From assembly GCF_036002945.1 (NCBI RefSeq), contig NZ_CP108529.1:2604001-2668000 (forward strand): 64,000 nucleotides of DNA, read 5' to 3'. This DNA comes from Streptomyces sp. NBC_01224 (lineage in GTDB: Bacteria; Actinomycetota; Actinomycetes; Streptomycetales; Streptomycetaceae). The translations under genes were made by a program, and so were the position numbers. Numbering within the stretch: the first letter of the stretch is position 1; the number at the start of each line of letters is the position of its first letter. Of the stretch, positions 1-8,861 are shown in pieces. The notes beneath the pieces were generated by a model that searched no databases, was not told the origin of the DNA, and saw nothing but the letters and a program-made list of their open reading frames with translations.

Positions 1-658
1 CGAGCTGCTCGACCCGGCCCCCGTTCATCACCGCGACGGTGTCGGCCATGGTCATGGCCTCCTCCTGGTCGTGGGTGACATGGATGAACGTGATGCCGAC
101 CTCGGTCTGGATGCGCTTGAGCTCCAGCTGCATCTGGCGGCGCAGCTTGAGGTCGAGGGCGCCGAGCGGCTCGTCGAGAAGGAGTACCTGCGGGTGGTTG
201 ATCAGGGCGCGGGCGACGGCGACGCGCTGCTGCTGGCCGCCGGAGAGCTGGTGCGGTTTGCGCTTGGCGAAGTCGCCGAGCTGGACGAGCTCCAGCATCT
301 CGTCGACCTGCTTCTTCACCGACTTGATGCCGCGCCGGCGCAGACCGAAGGCGACGTTCTCGGTGATGTCGAGGTGCGGGAAGAGCGCATAGCTCTGGAA
401 GACCGTATTGACGGGCCGCTTGTACGGGGGCAGGTCGGTGATGTCCCGGCCACCGAGCGAGACGGTGCCGGTGGTCGCCTCCTCCAGGCCCGCGATCATC
501 CTCAGGGTGGTGGTCTTGCCGCAGCCGGACGCGCCGAGCAGCGCGAAGAAGGAGCCCTGCGGGACGGTCAGATCGAGCGGTTTGACGGCGGCGAAGGAGC
601 CGTACGTCTTGCTGATCCCGGTGAGGCGGACGTCGCCGCCTGTCTGCTGCTGTGTCAT
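1..658 (-). CDS. potA: Spermidine/putrescine ABC transporter ATP-binding protein (3' end cut by window)
   Basis: This is the ATPase subunit of a polyamine importer and acts at the inner face of the membrane. The reverse-strand reading frame starts at ATG 658 ([14 protein letters not shown]...). It shows a Walker [10 protein letters not shown], a Q-loop segment [10 protein letters not shown], the signature [15 protein letters not shown], Walker [12 protein letters not shown] and the switch histidine in THDQEEA. The C-terminal regulatory (TOBE) part lies beyond the left edge. It sits 55 bases downstream of the PotD-type gene on the same strand, so the two are probably one operon, and permease genes are expected further left. 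The family assignment is firm. Polyamine specificity is inferred from the adjoining PotD and aldehyde dehydrogenase genes. Confidence 0.9.
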   Translation of the reverse strand, partial: MTQQQTGGDVRLTGISKTYGSFAAVKPLDLTVPQGSFFALLGASGCGKTTTLRMIAGLEEATTGTVSLGGRDITDLPPYKRPVNTVFQSYALFPHLDITENVAFGLRRRGIKSVKKQVDEMLELVQLGDFAKRKPHQLSGGQQQRVAVARALINHPQVLLLDEPLGALDLKLRRQMQLELKRIQTEVGITFIHVTHDQEEAMTMADTVAVMNGGRVEQL

Positions 659-713
659 GGATCGCGGTCCCATTGGTGTCAGGGGAGATCGGAAAAAGGA
701 AAACGCGCGGCGG

Positions 714-1964
714 TCAGGCACCGATGAGCTTGGCGAACTTCTCCTCGTACGCCGTCTCTTCCTCGGCCGTCAGGGAGCGGAAGGCGTGCGACTTGGCCGC
801 CATCTCCTTGTCCGGAAGGATCAGGACGTTGTCGGCCATCGCCTGGTCGATCTTCGCCAGTTCGTCGCGGACCCCGTCGACCGGACAGACGAAGTTGATG
901 TACGCGGCAAGCTGGGCGGCGACCGTCGGCTCGTAGTAGTAGTCGATGAGCTTCTCGGCGTTGGTCTTGTGCCTGGCCTTCACCGGGACGAGCAGGTTGT
1001 CGCTGGATATGACGTATCCGGCGGCCGGGACGGCGTACTTGATGTCCGGGTTTCCGGCCTGGAGCTGAATGATGTCACCGGCCCAGGCGACACAGGCGGC
1101 GATGTCGCCCTTGTCGAGATCGGCCGTGTAGTCGTTGCCGGTGAACCGCCGGATCTGGTTCTTGTCGACGCCCTTCTGGAGCCGGCCGATCGCGGCGTCG
1201 TAGTCGGCGTCGGTGAATGTGCCGAGGTCCTTGCCCATGTCGAGCAGGGTCAGACCGACGGAGTCGCGCATCTCCGAGAGGAAGCTGACCCGTCCCTTGA
1301 GCTTCGGGTCGTCGAGCAGCTGGCTGACGGAATCGACCTTGCGGCCCCCGGTCGCCTTGGAGTTGTAGGCGATGACGGCGGGGATGCCCGCCCACGGGTA
1401 CGAGTAGGCGCGGCCGGGGTCCCAGTCCGGGGAGCGGAACTGCGCCGACAGGTTGGCGTAGGCGTGCGGCAGGTGCGAGGGGTCGAGCTTCTGCGCCCAG
1501 CCGAGTCGGACGATGCGGGCGGCGAGCCAGTCGGTGACACAGATGATGTCGCGGCCGGTGTCCTGGCCGGCCGCGAGCTGCGGCTTGATCTTGCCGAAGA
1601 ACTCGACGTTGTCGTTGATGTCCTCGGTGTACTTGACCTTGATCCCGGTGCGCTCCGTGAACGCCTCCAGGGTGGGCCGGTGCTTGCCGTCGTCGGTGAC
1701 GTCCATGTACTCGGTCCAGTTGGAGAAGTTGACCTGCTTCTCCGTCGCCGAGTGGTCGTCGGAAGCCGCCGCGGCGTCCCCCTCCCGCTTCGCCGGCGGG
1801 ATGCCGCAGGCGCTCAGCGTGCCGAGACCGCCGATCGCGAGCGCCCCCATGCCGGAGGCGCGCAGCAGCGATCGGCGGGTCAGGGCGCCCCGGCCGCTGG
1901 TCAGACTGCGTCGCATCGCGGCCAGTTGGGCCGCGGAGAGACGCTCGGGCTCGTACTGCTCCAT
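714..1964 (-). CDS. PotD-type polyamine-binding lipoprotein (copy 1)
   Basis: This is the extracytoplasmic substrate-binding protein for the polyamine ABC transporter, 416 aa. I chose ATG 1964 because the signal region follows it: a twin-arginine-like RRSLLRASG near residue 30, a hydrophobic stretch, then the lipobox LSAC. The mature part has PotD-like blocks ([55 protein letters not shown]). An in-frame extension upstream to 2408 runs into the aldehyde dehydrogenase and is rejected. The gene lies between the dehydrogenase (40 bases upstream) and potA (55 bases downstream), so uptake and oxidation look co-transcribed. It is paralogous to the protein at 8862-10025. The exact ligand (putrescine, spermidine or cadaverine) cannot be read from the sequence. 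Confidence 0.9.
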   Translation of the reverse strand: MEQYEPERLSAAQLAAMRRSLTSGRGALTRRSLLRASGMGALAIGGLGTLSACGIPPAKREGDAAAASDDHSATEKQVNFSNWTEYMDVTDDGKHRPTLEAFTERTGIKVKYTEDINDNVEFFGKIKPQLAAGQDTGRDIICVTDWLAARIVRLGWAQKLDPSHLPHAYANLSAQFRSPDWDPGRAYSYPWAGIPAVIAYNSKATGGRKVDSVSQLLDDPKLKGRVSFLSEMRDSVGLTLLDMGKDLGTFTDADYDAAIGRLQKGVDKNQIRRFTGNDYTADLDKGDIAACVAWAGDIIQLQAGNPDIKYAVPAAGYVISSDNLLVPVKARHKTNAEKLIDYYYEPTVAAQLAAYINFVCPVDGVRDELAKIDQAMADNVLILPDKEMAAKSHAFRSLTAEEETAYEEKFAKLIGA

Positions 1965-2004
1965 GCGCGTTGCCCTTTCGGGTGTGTGGCCGGGGTCGGC
2001 CGGG

Positions 2005-3519
2005 TTATCGGTCCCCGAAGATCGTGCGGTGCCAGTCCTTCCGGGCGACCGCGGTGTTGTCGTACATGACGTGCTTGACCTGCGTGTACTCCTCGAAGGA
2101 GTACACCGACATGTCCTTGCCGAAGCCGCTGGCCTTGTATCCGCCGTGCGGCATCTCGCTGATGATCGGAATGTGGTCGTTGATCCAGACGCAGCCCGCC
2201 TTGATCTCGCGGGTGGCACGGTTCGCCCGGTACAGGTCGCGGCTCCAGGCGGAGGCGGCGAGGCCGTACGGGGTGTCGTTGGCGAGGCGGATGCCCTCGT
2301 CGTCCGTGTCGAAGGGCAGCACGACCAGGACCGGGCCGAAGATCTCCGACTGGACGATCTCGCTGTCCTGGGCGGCACCGGCGACCAGGGTCGGCCGGTA
2401 GTAGGCACCTGCCGCCAGTTCGCCGCCGGGGGCCTCGCCGCCGGTCACGACGGTGGCGTATGCGCGGGCTCGCTCGACGAATCCGGCGACCCGGTCCCGC
2501 TGGGCGTGGCTGATCAGCGGGCCGAGGTCGGTCGACGGGTCGAAGGGGTCGCCGAGCCGGACCGTTTCCATCAGCTCGGCGACGCCCTGCACGAAGGCGT
2601 CGTAGAGCGGGCGCTGGACATAGGCGCGGGTGGCGGCGGTGCAGTCCTGGCCGGTGTTGATGAGCGCTCCGGCGACCGCGCCGTGAACCGCGGCTTCGAG
2701 GTCGGCGTCGTCGAAGACCACGAAGGGAGCCTTGCCGCCGAGTTCGAGGTGGAGGCGCTTGACGGTGGAGGTGGCGATCTCCGCGACCCGCTTGCCGACG
2801 GCGGTGGAGCCGGTGAATGAGGTCATGACGACGTCCGGGTGGCCGACGAGATGCTCACCGGCCTCCTTGCCCGCCCCGGTGACGATGTTGATCACACCGT
2901 CGGGGATGCCCGCCTCCGTGGCCGCCTGGGCGAACATCAGCGAGGTCAGCGGGGTGATCTCGGCGGGCTTCAGCACGATCGTGTTTCCCGCGGCGATGGC
3001 TGGGAGGATCTTCCAGGCGGCCATCTGGAGCGGGTAGTTCCAGGGTGCGATGGAGCCGACGACGCCGATCGCCTCACGGCGTACGTAGGAGGTGTGGTCG
3101 CCGTCGTACTCGGCGGCCGACCTGCCCTCCAGATGGCGGGCGGCGCCCGCGAAGAAGGAGGTGTTGTCGACGGTGCCGGGCACATCGAACTCGGTGGAGA
3201 GCTTGATCGGCTTGCCGCACTGGAGGGACTCGACGTAGGCGAAGTCGTCGGCCTGCTCGGCGAGGACGGCGGCGAAGCGGTGCATCGCCTCGGCCCGCTC
3301 CGCCAAAGTCGCACCCGACCAGCCGGGGAACGCCTCACGTGCGGCGGCGACGGCCGCGTCGACATCGGCGGTGCCCGCCAGTTCGTAGGTGTAGACGGTC
3401 TCGCCCGTCGCCGGGTTCACCACCTCGTGATGACGTCCCGATGTACCGGACCGCAGCTTTCCGCCGATGAATTGTGCGCCGTCCGCGAAGCGGTCCCGCA
3501 CCTGGATGCCGTTGCCCAT
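2005..3519 (-). CDS. Aldehyde dehydrogenase, probably gamma-aminobutyraldehyde dehydrogenase (copy 1)
   Basis: NAD(P)+-dependent aldehyde dehydrogenase of 504 aa, which probably oxidises 4-aminobutanal from putrescine to GABA. Visible motifs are IAPWNYPLQMAAWK (cofactor-binding region), SFTGSTAVGKRV, the catalytic Glu in LELGGKAPFVVF and the catalytic Cys in NTGQDCTAATR. The end segment PHGGYKASGFGKDMS is typical of the family. I chose ATG 3519 (MGNGIQVRDRF), which follows GGAGGAGAG and removes an unrelated in-frame extension to 3645. It is the first gene of a leftward unit with the PotD- and PotA-type genes, which supports a role in polyamine catabolism. A second copy lies at 10241-11680. 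Confidence 0.9.
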   Translation of the reverse strand: MGNGIQVRDRFADGAQFIGGKLRSGTSGRHHEVVNPATGETVYTYELAGTADVDAAVAAAREAFPGWSGATLAERAEAMHRFAAVLAEQADDFAYVESLQCGKPIKLSTEFDVPGTVDNTSFFAGAARHLEGRSAAEYDGDHTSYVRREAIGVVGSIAPWNYPLQMAAWKILPAIAAGNTIVLKPAEITPLTSLMFAQAATEAGIPDGVINIVTGAGKEAGEHLVGHPDVVMTSFTGSTAVGKRVAEIATSTVKRLHLELGGKAPFVVFDDADLEAAVHGAVAGALINTGQDCTAATRAYVQRPLYDAFVQGVAELMETVRLGDPFDPSTDLGPLISHAQRDRVAGFVERARAYATVVTGGEAPGGELAAGAYYRPTLVAGAAQDSEIVQSEIFGPVLVVLPFDTDDEGIRLANDTPYGLAASAWSRDLYRANRATREIKAGCVWINDHIPIISEMPHGGYKASGFGKDMSVYSFEEYTQVKHVMYDNTAVARKDWHRTIFGDR

Positions 3520-3725
3520 GACGCTCTCCTCCGCCGCAGTCCCTGGAATGTGGGGCGGCGTAGCCTTTGCTCGATTTGAGTGCCGATCCTGACAGAGCGG
3601 ATCGACCCCAACAAGTGATTCCGTTGTTGCCTTTTGGTTACGCAACGGAATCTGTCGACCATGTGTCGCGTTCTTGCGGAATTCCCCGTACGGAGTGTCA
3701 GTGGCGGATGCCAGACTCGCGTGTC

Positions 3726-4274
3726 ATGGAACACATGCACGATCTCCTGGCTCGGACCGAGCGCGGCGAGAAGGTGAAGTACCTGCACTTCTGGGGGCAT
3801 CGCCCGCGGCCCGACGGCAGCATCGGTGCGAGCTGTCTCAGCCAGTGGTGGCCGGCCCCCTTCACGGTCGACGGGGTGACGTACGCGTCGGCCGAGCACT
3901 GGATGATGGCCGCCAAGGCGCGGCTCTTTGGCGACACGGAGTCGGAGGCCAAGGCGGTGGAGGCGAAGAGCCCGGCCCAGGCGAAGAAGGTGGGCCGGCT
4001 GGTCCGCGGTTTCGACGAGGCGGTGTGGGAGCGCGAGCGGTACGCACTGGTGGTGGCCGGCAGCGTCCACAAGTTCGCCCAGGCCCCGGAGCTGCGGGAG
4101 TTCCTGCTGAACACCGGGGACCGGGTGCTGGTCGAGGCGAGCCCGATGGACCGGATCTGGGGCATCGGGCTGGCGGCGGACGACCCGCGGGCGGAGAATC
4201 CGGCGACCTGGCGGGGGCTGAATCTGCTGGGGTTCGCGCTGATGGACGCGCGGGCGGAGCTGCGCGCTCCATGA
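3726..4274 (+). CDS. NADAR family protein (YbiA/DUF1768-like)
   Basis: A NADAR-family protein of 182 aa. Members act on ADP-ribose-type compounds; E. coli YbiA cleaves N-glycosidic bonds of early riboflavin intermediates. Family blocks are visible: LHFWGHRP near residue 19, SQWWPAPFTVDG, then ASAEHWMMAAKARLFGD. The C-terminal part contains WGIGLAADDPRAENPATWRGLNLLGFALM. The ATG at 3726 is used; in-frame ATGs at 3708 and 3735 are possible and no strong ribosome binding site decides. It diverges from the aldehyde dehydrogenase and converges on the DUF4190 gene. No DarT-type ADP-ribosyltransferase is next to it, so a housekeeping role is more likely than a toxin-antitoxin one. Confidence 0.85.
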   Translation: MEHMHDLLARTERGEKVKYLHFWGHRPRPDGSIGASCLSQWWPAPFTVDGVTYASAEHWMMAAKARLFGDTESEAKAVEAKSPAQAKKVGRLVRGFDEAVWERERYALVVAGSVHKFAQAPELREFLLNTGDRVLVEASPMDRIWGIGLAADDPRAENPATWRGLNLLGFALMDARAELRAP

Positions 4275-4290
4275 GGCGGCCGGGATGACC

Positions 4291-4329
4291 GATGGCCGGG
4301 CGGGCCGCAGTCCGGCCCGCCCGGCCATC
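4291..4329. terminator. Bidirectional terminator between convergent genes
   Basis: A perfect 16-bp inverted repeat (GATGGCCGGGCGGGCC and its complement) with a 7-base loop lies between the convergent NADAR and DUF4190 genes. There is no long T-tract, as is usual in Streptomyces. Confidence 0.75.
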
Positions 4330-4384
4330 GGGTGGGATACGGCACCGGCACCGCAAGGGATCCGGCACCGGCGCTCGACGTCGG

Positions 4385-5110
4385 CTATCGCGTGACGTCG
4401 ACGACCAGAGACGTGGAGTACGGGTCGTCGTTGTACGAGTTGTCGTTGAATTCATCGGCGTGGGTGGCGAACAGCCAGATGAAGAAGCTGATGATCGCCA
4501 CACCGAAAACGATGCCGATTGACCCCATGATGATCCCGGCGAGCGCCTGACCGCTGTTGGTCGCCTCGCCGCGCTGCACCCGCTTGCGGCCCAGGATGCC
4601 GAAGATCAGGGCGAGTACGCCCAGGATCAGGCTGGGTATCCCGTAGATGCAGAACAGGCAGATGGCCAGGATGCCGAGCACCATGGCTGCCGTACCCATG
4701 CCGTTGGACGGCGTGGTTCCGCCCCAGGGTGCCTGGTTGTAGCCGGTGTACCCCGGGTAGCTGCCGTACTGCGGAGCCGGCGCGGCAGGGTAGCCGTACT
4801 GCCCCGCGGCCGGCGGGACCTGCTGGCCCGGTCCGTTCGGTGCGATCGGCGGCGGCGGCACCTCCCCGGGGCCGAACCCGGCCCCGGAGCCGGACACCGG
4901 CCCGGTCTGCCCTCCCGGGCCGAACCCCGGTCCCGTGGCCGGCGTGGGGCCGTCCCCCACACCCGGCATCGAGGTCACCGTCGGCTGACCGTGCACAGCA
5001 GGCGGCCGGGGATCACCGGCCGGCTTCTCCAGCGGCACCCTGCTGTCCGGCGGAGCCCACGGATCGCGCGGCGCGGCCCCGCCCGCGGGCTGCTCTGTGT
5101 TGTCTGACAT
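4385..5110 (-). CDS. DUF4190 membrane protein with proline/glycine-rich N-terminus
   Basis: A 241-aa membrane protein. Residues 1-130 are a disordered Pro/Gly/Gln-rich region (repeated PGFGPGG-like and QYGSYPGY-like segments). They are followed by two hydrophobic segments: one around MVLGILAICLFCIYGIPSLILGVLALIFGILG, and one from AGIIMGSIGIVFGVAIISFFIWLFA. The RKRVQRGEATNSGQALAGI loop between them is typical of DUF4190. I chose ATG 5110 (MSDNTEQPAGG) over an upstream in-frame start. The function of the family is unknown. Such proteins are common in actinomycetes and show no operon link here. Confidence 0.8.
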   Translation of the reverse strand: MSDNTEQPAGGAAPRDPWAPPDSRVPLEKPAGDPRPPAVHGQPTVTSMPGVGDGPTPATGPGFGPGGQTGPVSGSGAGFGPGEVPPPPIAPNGPGQQVPPAAGQYGYPAAPAPQYGSYPGYTGYNQAPWGGTTPSNGMGTAAMVLGILAICLFCIYGIPSLILGVLALIFGILGRKRVQRGEATNSGQALAGIIMGSIGIVFGVAIISFFIWLFATHADEFNDNSYNDDPYSTSLVVDVTR

Positions 5111-5244
5111 GGGCCTCCCCCATCGTGATCCCGTCATGCTACGGCCCACCACCGTCCGGCAGGACCCGGCCTACGATGATCCCCGTCCCCTGCCCGGCCG
5201 ACCGCGCCCGGCACCCGAACCGTCCCACGCCCCCGGAGTATCCG

Positions 5245-6279
5245 ATGACCGATCTGCACCCCTTCATCGCGGGGCTGCCCAAGGCGGAACTGCATGTCCA
5301 CCACGTCGGGTCCGCCTCGCCCCGTATCGTCGCCGAGCTGGCCGCGCACCACCCCGACTCCAAGGTCCCCACCGACCCCGAGGCACTGGCCGACTACTTC
5401 ACGTTCACGGACTTCAGCCACTTCATCGACGTGTATCTCTCCGTCGTGGACCTGATCCGCACCCCGGAGGACGTCCGGCTGCTGACCTTCGAGGTCGCCC
5501 GTGACATGGCCCGGCAGAACATCCGTTACGCGGAGCTGACCGTCACCCCGTTCAGCTCGACCCGGCGCGGCATCCCGGAGCAGGGGTTCATGGAGGCGAT
5601 AGAGGACGCCCGCAAGGCCGCCGAGGCCGAGCTCGGGGTCGTTCTGCGCTGGTGCTTCGACATTCCCGGCGAGGCCGGGCTCGAAGCAGCCGAGGAGACC
5701 ACCCGGCTCGCCGTGGACCTCCGTCCCGAGGGGCTCGTCTCGTTCGGGCTCGGCGGCCCGGAGGTCGGCGTGGAGCGCCCGCAGTTCAAGCCCTACTTCG
5801 ACCGGGCGATCGCCGAGGGCCTGCACTCCGTACCGCACGCCGGGGAGACCACCGGGCCGCAGACCGTCTGGGACGCGCTGACCCATCTGCGCGCCGAACG
5901 CATCGGCCACGGCACCAACTCCGTCCAGGACCCGAACCTGCTGGCCCACCTCGCCGAGCACCGCATCCCGCTGGAGGTCTGCCCGACCTCGAACATCGCG
6001 ACCCGCGCGGTGGCCGACATCGAGCAGCACCCGGTCAGGGAGATGGTGCAGGCGGGCGTCCTGGTCACCATCAACAGCGACGACCCGCCGATGTTCGGCA
6101 CGGACCTCAACAACGAGTACGGGGTGGCCGCCCGTCTCCTCGGTCTCGACGAGCGGGGTCTCGCGGCGCTGGCGAAGAACGCGGTCGAGGCGTCGTACCT
6201 CGACGCGGCCGGCAAGCGGACGCTGGCCGCCGAGATCGACACGTACACGACGAACTGGCTGGAGCGCACCGGCCGCTGA
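5245..6279 (+). CDS. Adenosine deaminase family enzyme, probably 6-aminodeoxyfutalosine deaminase
   Basis: Zinc-dependent deaminase of the amidohydrolase superfamily, 344 aa. Metal and catalytic motifs are visible: HVHHVGSAS near residue 16 in place of the usual HLHLDGS, then HAGE, ERIGHGTN and the SDDPPMFGTDL motif near the C-terminus. The start ATG 5245 follows a GGAG. From memory, streptomycete members of this cog1816 branch deaminate 6-aminodeoxyfutalosine in the futalosine route to menaquinone rather than adenosine. The altered HVHHVGS motif fits a non-canonical substrate. The family is certain; the substrate is inferred. Confidence 0.85.
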   Translation: MTDLHPFIAGLPKAELHVHHVGSASPRIVAELAAHHPDSKVPTDPEALADYFTFTDFSHFIDVYLSVVDLIRTPEDVRLLTFEVARDMARQNIRYAELTVTPFSSTRRGIPEQGFMEAIEDARKAAEAELGVVLRWCFDIPGEAGLEAAEETTRLAVDLRPEGLVSFGLGGPEVGVERPQFKPYFDRAIAEGLHSVPHAGETTGPQTVWDALTHLRAERIGHGTNSVQDPNLLAHLAEHRIPLEVCPTSNIATRAVADIEQHPVREMVQAGVLVTINSDDPPMFGTDLNNEYGVAARLLGLDERGLAALAKNAVEASYLDAAGKRTLAAEIDTYTTNWLERTGR

Positions 6280-6301
6280 CCCCGGTGGCCACAATGGCCC
6301 C

Positions 6302-7006
6302 ATGGCCACCACTGTCACCGCCGTAGCCCATCGCGGCGATCCGTACCGTGTCCGCGAGAACACGCTGCCCTCGATCCGCTCCGCCCTCGAACGGGGGGCG
6401 GACGCGGTCGAGGTCGATGTGCGTGTCACCCGCGACGGTGTACCGGTCCTGCTGCACGACTCCACGCTGGAGCGGCTGTGGGGCCATGACGTGCGTCTCG
6501 ACCGACTGACCCACGAGGAGCTCATCGAGCTGACCGCGGGCGGTGTGCCCACATTGCGCGACGCGCTGCTCGCCGCGGGGACGCACCGCGTCATGGTTGA
6601 TCTGCCCGGCTCCACCGGTGATTCGGTACGCAGGATCGTCGGCGTGGTGCGCGAGTGCGGGGCAGGTGAGCGGGCGTACTACTGCGCAGGCCCGGATGCC
6701 ATGCTGCGGGTGCGCGCCGCCGATCCGTCCGCGGAGATCGCCCTGACCTGGACGACACTCGCGCCACCACGCGCCGCGCTGCTCGACGCGGTGAGGCCGA
6801 GGTGGCTGAACTACCGGTTCGGCCTGGTGGACCGGGAGCTGACGGACCGTCTCCACCAAGACGGACTGCTGGTCTCCGCCTGGACGGCAGACACCAAGCG
6901 CACCATGCGCCGCCTCGTCCGGCAGGGAGTCGACTCGATCACCACCAACCGGGTCGACGCCCTGCAGAGCGTTCTCACCAACTCCTCGGCCACCGGCTCC
7001 ACTTGA
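6302..7006 (+). CDS. Glycerophosphodiester phosphodiesterase family protein
   Basis: A GDPD-family phosphodiesterase of 234 aa, which would hydrolyse glycerophosphodiesters to glycerol-3-phosphate and an alcohol. The N-terminus has the family signature AHRGDPYRVRENTLPS, with active-site His and Arg at residues 9-10. It continues with GADAVEVDVRVTRDGVPVLLHD (metal-binding Glu/Asp and the second His). The end has SAWTADTKRTMRRLVRQGVDSITTNR. No signal peptide is seen, so it is probably cytoplasmic. It begins 22 bases after the deaminase gene and may share its transcript. The substrate is not predicted. Confidence 0.9.
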   Translation: MATTVTAVAHRGDPYRVRENTLPSIRSALERGADAVEVDVRVTRDGVPVLLHDSTLERLWGHDVRLDRLTHEELIELTAGGVPTLRDALLAAGTHRVMVDLPGSTGDSVRRIVGVVRECGAGERAYYCAGPDAMLRVRAADPSAEIALTWTTLAPPRAALLDAVRPRWLNYRFGLVDRELTDRLHQDGLLVSAWTADTKRTMRRLVRQGVDSITTNRVDALQSVLTNSSATGST

Positions 7007-7072
7007 TCGGTCCGGCATCATGGACAGCCGCATCCGCCGTGATGCCAGGCCGGGAGCCAGAGGAGCAGAGAC

Positions 7073-7873
7073 GTGACCGAAGCCCGCACCACCCTTCACA
7101 ACGACCGCATCCGTTCCGACATCGCCCACAACGCGCGGGTCTGGAACTACTGGCTCGGCGGCAAGGACAACTACCCCGTGGACCGCGCCGTCGGCGACCA
7201 GGTCACCGGCATGTATCCGAGCATCGGTGAAGTGGCACGCGCCGACCGGGCGTTTCTGGGGCGGGCCGTCCGGTATCTCGCCGGTGACGCGGGGATCGGC
7301 CAGTTCCTCGACATAGGCACCGGCCTGCCGACCGCCGACAACACGCACGAGGTCGCCCAGCACACCGCCCCCGACTCCCGCATCGTGTACGTCGACAACG
7401 ACCCGATCGTGCTGGCGCACGCCCGCGCGCTGCTCACCAGCTCACCGGAGAGCGCGACCGAGTACATCGACGCGGACGCGCGCCACCCGGAGCAGGTCCT
7501 GCGGGCCGTCGAACCGACGCTGGACCTGAAGAAGCCGGTCGCGGTCATGCTGCTCGGCATCCTCAACTTCGTCCTCGACGCGGACGAGGCGCAGCGCATC
7601 GTCCGGACGCTGATGGACGCGATGCCGTCCGGCAGCCATCTGGTGCTCACCCACCCCACGCTGGAGCTGGGCGGCGAGGGCAACGAGGCGGCGATGCGGT
7701 TCTGGAACGAGAACGCCACCCCGCCGATCACCGCGCGCAGCCGCGCCGAGTTCGCCGCGTTCCTGACGGGGCTCGAACTCGTGGAGCCGGGCATCGTGTC
7801 GTGCGCACGCTGGCGCGCCGAGCCCGGTGCGATGGAGGTCGCCCAGTTCGGCGCGGTGGCGCGGAAGCCGTAA
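7073..7873 (+). CDS. SAM-dependent methyltransferase (Methyltransf_19/DUF574 type)
   Basis: A 266-aa protein of the actinomycete-specific S-adenosylmethionine-dependent methyltransferase family. Diagnostic parts are the N-terminal NARVWNYWLGGKDNYPVDR, the SAM loop FLDIGTGLPT and VYVDNDPIVLAHARALL. The end has the usual DFAG-type region, here SCARWRAEPG. The GTG start at 7073 is supported by GAGGAGCAG just upstream. The substrate is unknown for most members of this large paralogous family. It is followed without a gap by gene debris (7873-8264). Confidence 0.85.
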   Translation: MTEARTTLHNDRIRSDIAHNARVWNYWLGGKDNYPVDRAVGDQVTGMYPSIGEVARADRAFLGRAVRYLAGDAGIGQFLDIGTGLPTADNTHEVAQHTAPDSRIVYVDNDPIVLAHARALLTSSPESATEYIDADARHPEQVLRAVEPTLDLKKPVAVMLLGILNFVLDADEAQRIVRTLMDAMPSGSHLVLTHPTLELGGEGNEAAMRFWNENATPPITARSRAEFAAFLTGLELVEPGIVSCARWRAEPGAMEVAQFGAVARKP

Positions 7874-8085
7874 TGGACATACGTGGGGTGTGGGCGCGCG
7901 CCCGGGAGCTGTGGAACACCGGCCCCTGGGCGACGGACATCGGGGTGGCCCCGCTGGTGCAGGCCGCCTGTCGATGCCGTGGGTCGTCCCCCGGGATCCC
8001 CCGTCTGGAGCCGGCGACGGCGTATCTGCTGACCACCCTCACCGTGGTGCCGCTGGTGTGGCGGCGTCGTGGCGGCTGGGCGGCC
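7873..8085 (+). pseudogene. Fragment resembling the N-terminus of a two-component histidine kinase
   Basis: The ATG at 7873 overlaps the stop codon of the methyltransferase. The frame reads MDIRGVWARARELWNTGPWATDIGVAPLVQ and, after a scrambled stretch, LEPATAYLLTTLTVVPLVWRRRGGW. This looks like the first membrane segments of a streptomycete sensor kinase. The frame then runs out of similarity and stops at 8178 with no kinase domain. I read it as a decayed, deleted kinase gene. The homology is judged by eye, so confidence is moderate. Confidence 0.5.
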
Positions 8086-8264
8086 ACGAGGTCTGGGGCA
8101 AGACCGGTGGCCGCTGGGGTTACAACGCGGGAACAGGGGGCACCCGCGATCTCTCCCGCACCCTCGTCCACAGCGTGAACTCCACGGACGCGAAGGGGCA
8201 GGGCACCAACGACGTCGTGGTGGGCCTGATCGTCAGCGCCTTCGGAGCCCCGGCGCGGGAGTGA
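8076..8264 (+). pseudogene. C-terminal fragment of a serine hydrolase (beta-lactamase/DD-peptidase family)
   Basis: In a different frame from the kinase-like piece, the sequence reads LGGHEVWGKTGGRWGYNAGTG, then TRDLSRTLVHSVNSTDAKGQ, and ends IVSAFGAPARE. This is the typical end of a secreted class C beta-lactamase/D-alanyl-D-alanine carboxypeptidase, including the HxGxxxGY-like block. The front two thirds, with the SxxK and YxN motifs, are missing. The fragment joins the kinase fragment at about 8076-8085, so the site carries a deletion junction between two unrelated genes. Confidence 0.55.
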
Positions 8265-8265
8265 C

Positions 8266-8808
8266 TCAGACGGCCGTCGCGGCGGAGAGCGGTTCCGGTG
8301 ACGGTGTCTGCGGCAGGGCCTCCAGCCGCTTGATCATGCGGCGTACGACGAGCAGCGGGATCATCCCGAAGACCCCGAACGACATGTCGATGACCGACCA
8401 CCACAAGGGGATGTCCCGGATCGGTCCGCAGATCAGGGCGAGCGGGATGATCCCCGCGCAGGCGATCATGCCGAACTCGACGACCCAGATGTTGCGGACC
8501 GGGTCTCGGTAGGGGCCGTAGAAGGCGACCGCGATCACGAGGTGCGCGAAGGCCAGCCAGTCGGTGCCGTACAGCACGAAGGGGTACTTCGCGTCTGCCT
8601 CGTCGAGACCGGTGCGGACCCGGGTGATCCACTCCATCAGGGCCGGGAAGTGCTCAGGTACCGGAGAGGCCGAGGACTTCAACAGGTCCTCGGCCCAGTG
8701 GAGTTCATGGACGAGCGGGAAGGCGGTCAGCCCGCTCAGCGCCAGACAGACGACAAAGGCGACCAACCACACGCGTATGTGCCTCAGCAGGGCGCTTCGC
8801 TCGCTCAT
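8266..8808 (-). CDS. Conserved hypothetical membrane protein
   Basis: A 180-aa protein with about four hydrophobic segments: VWLVAFVVCLALSGLTAFPLV near the N-terminus, then WLAFAHLVIAVAFYG, IACAGIIPLALICG and WWSVIDMSFGVFGMIPLLVV. There is a conserved-looking loop YGPYRDPVRNIWVVEFG. The ATG at 8808 is the only good start. No functional domain is recognised. It stands alone, with the pseudogene debris ending 2 bases from its stop codon. Confidence 0.75.
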   Translation of the reverse strand: MSERSALLRHIRVWLVAFVVCLALSGLTAFPLVHELHWAEDLLKSSASPVPEHFPALMEWITRVRTGLDEADAKYPFVLYGTDWLAFAHLVIAVAFYGPYRDPVRNIWVVEFGMIACAGIIPLALICGPIRDIPLWWSVIDMSFGVFGMIPLLVVRRMIKRLEALPQTPSPEPLSAATAV

Positions 8809-8861
8809 GTCTGCAGCGTACGCCCGTATTTACCGGCTCTTTACGCCACCCCCGATACGGC

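Noticed and set aside
408-2069. Plus-strand frame of 553 codons across the PotA/PotD genes
   Set aside because: Antisense shadow of two recognised transporter genes; no domain features.
3726-4274. DarT/NADAR toxin-antitoxin system
   Set aside because: No DarT-type ADP-ribosyltransferase gene is beside the NADAR gene; neighbours are an aldehyde dehydrogenase and a DUF4190 protein.
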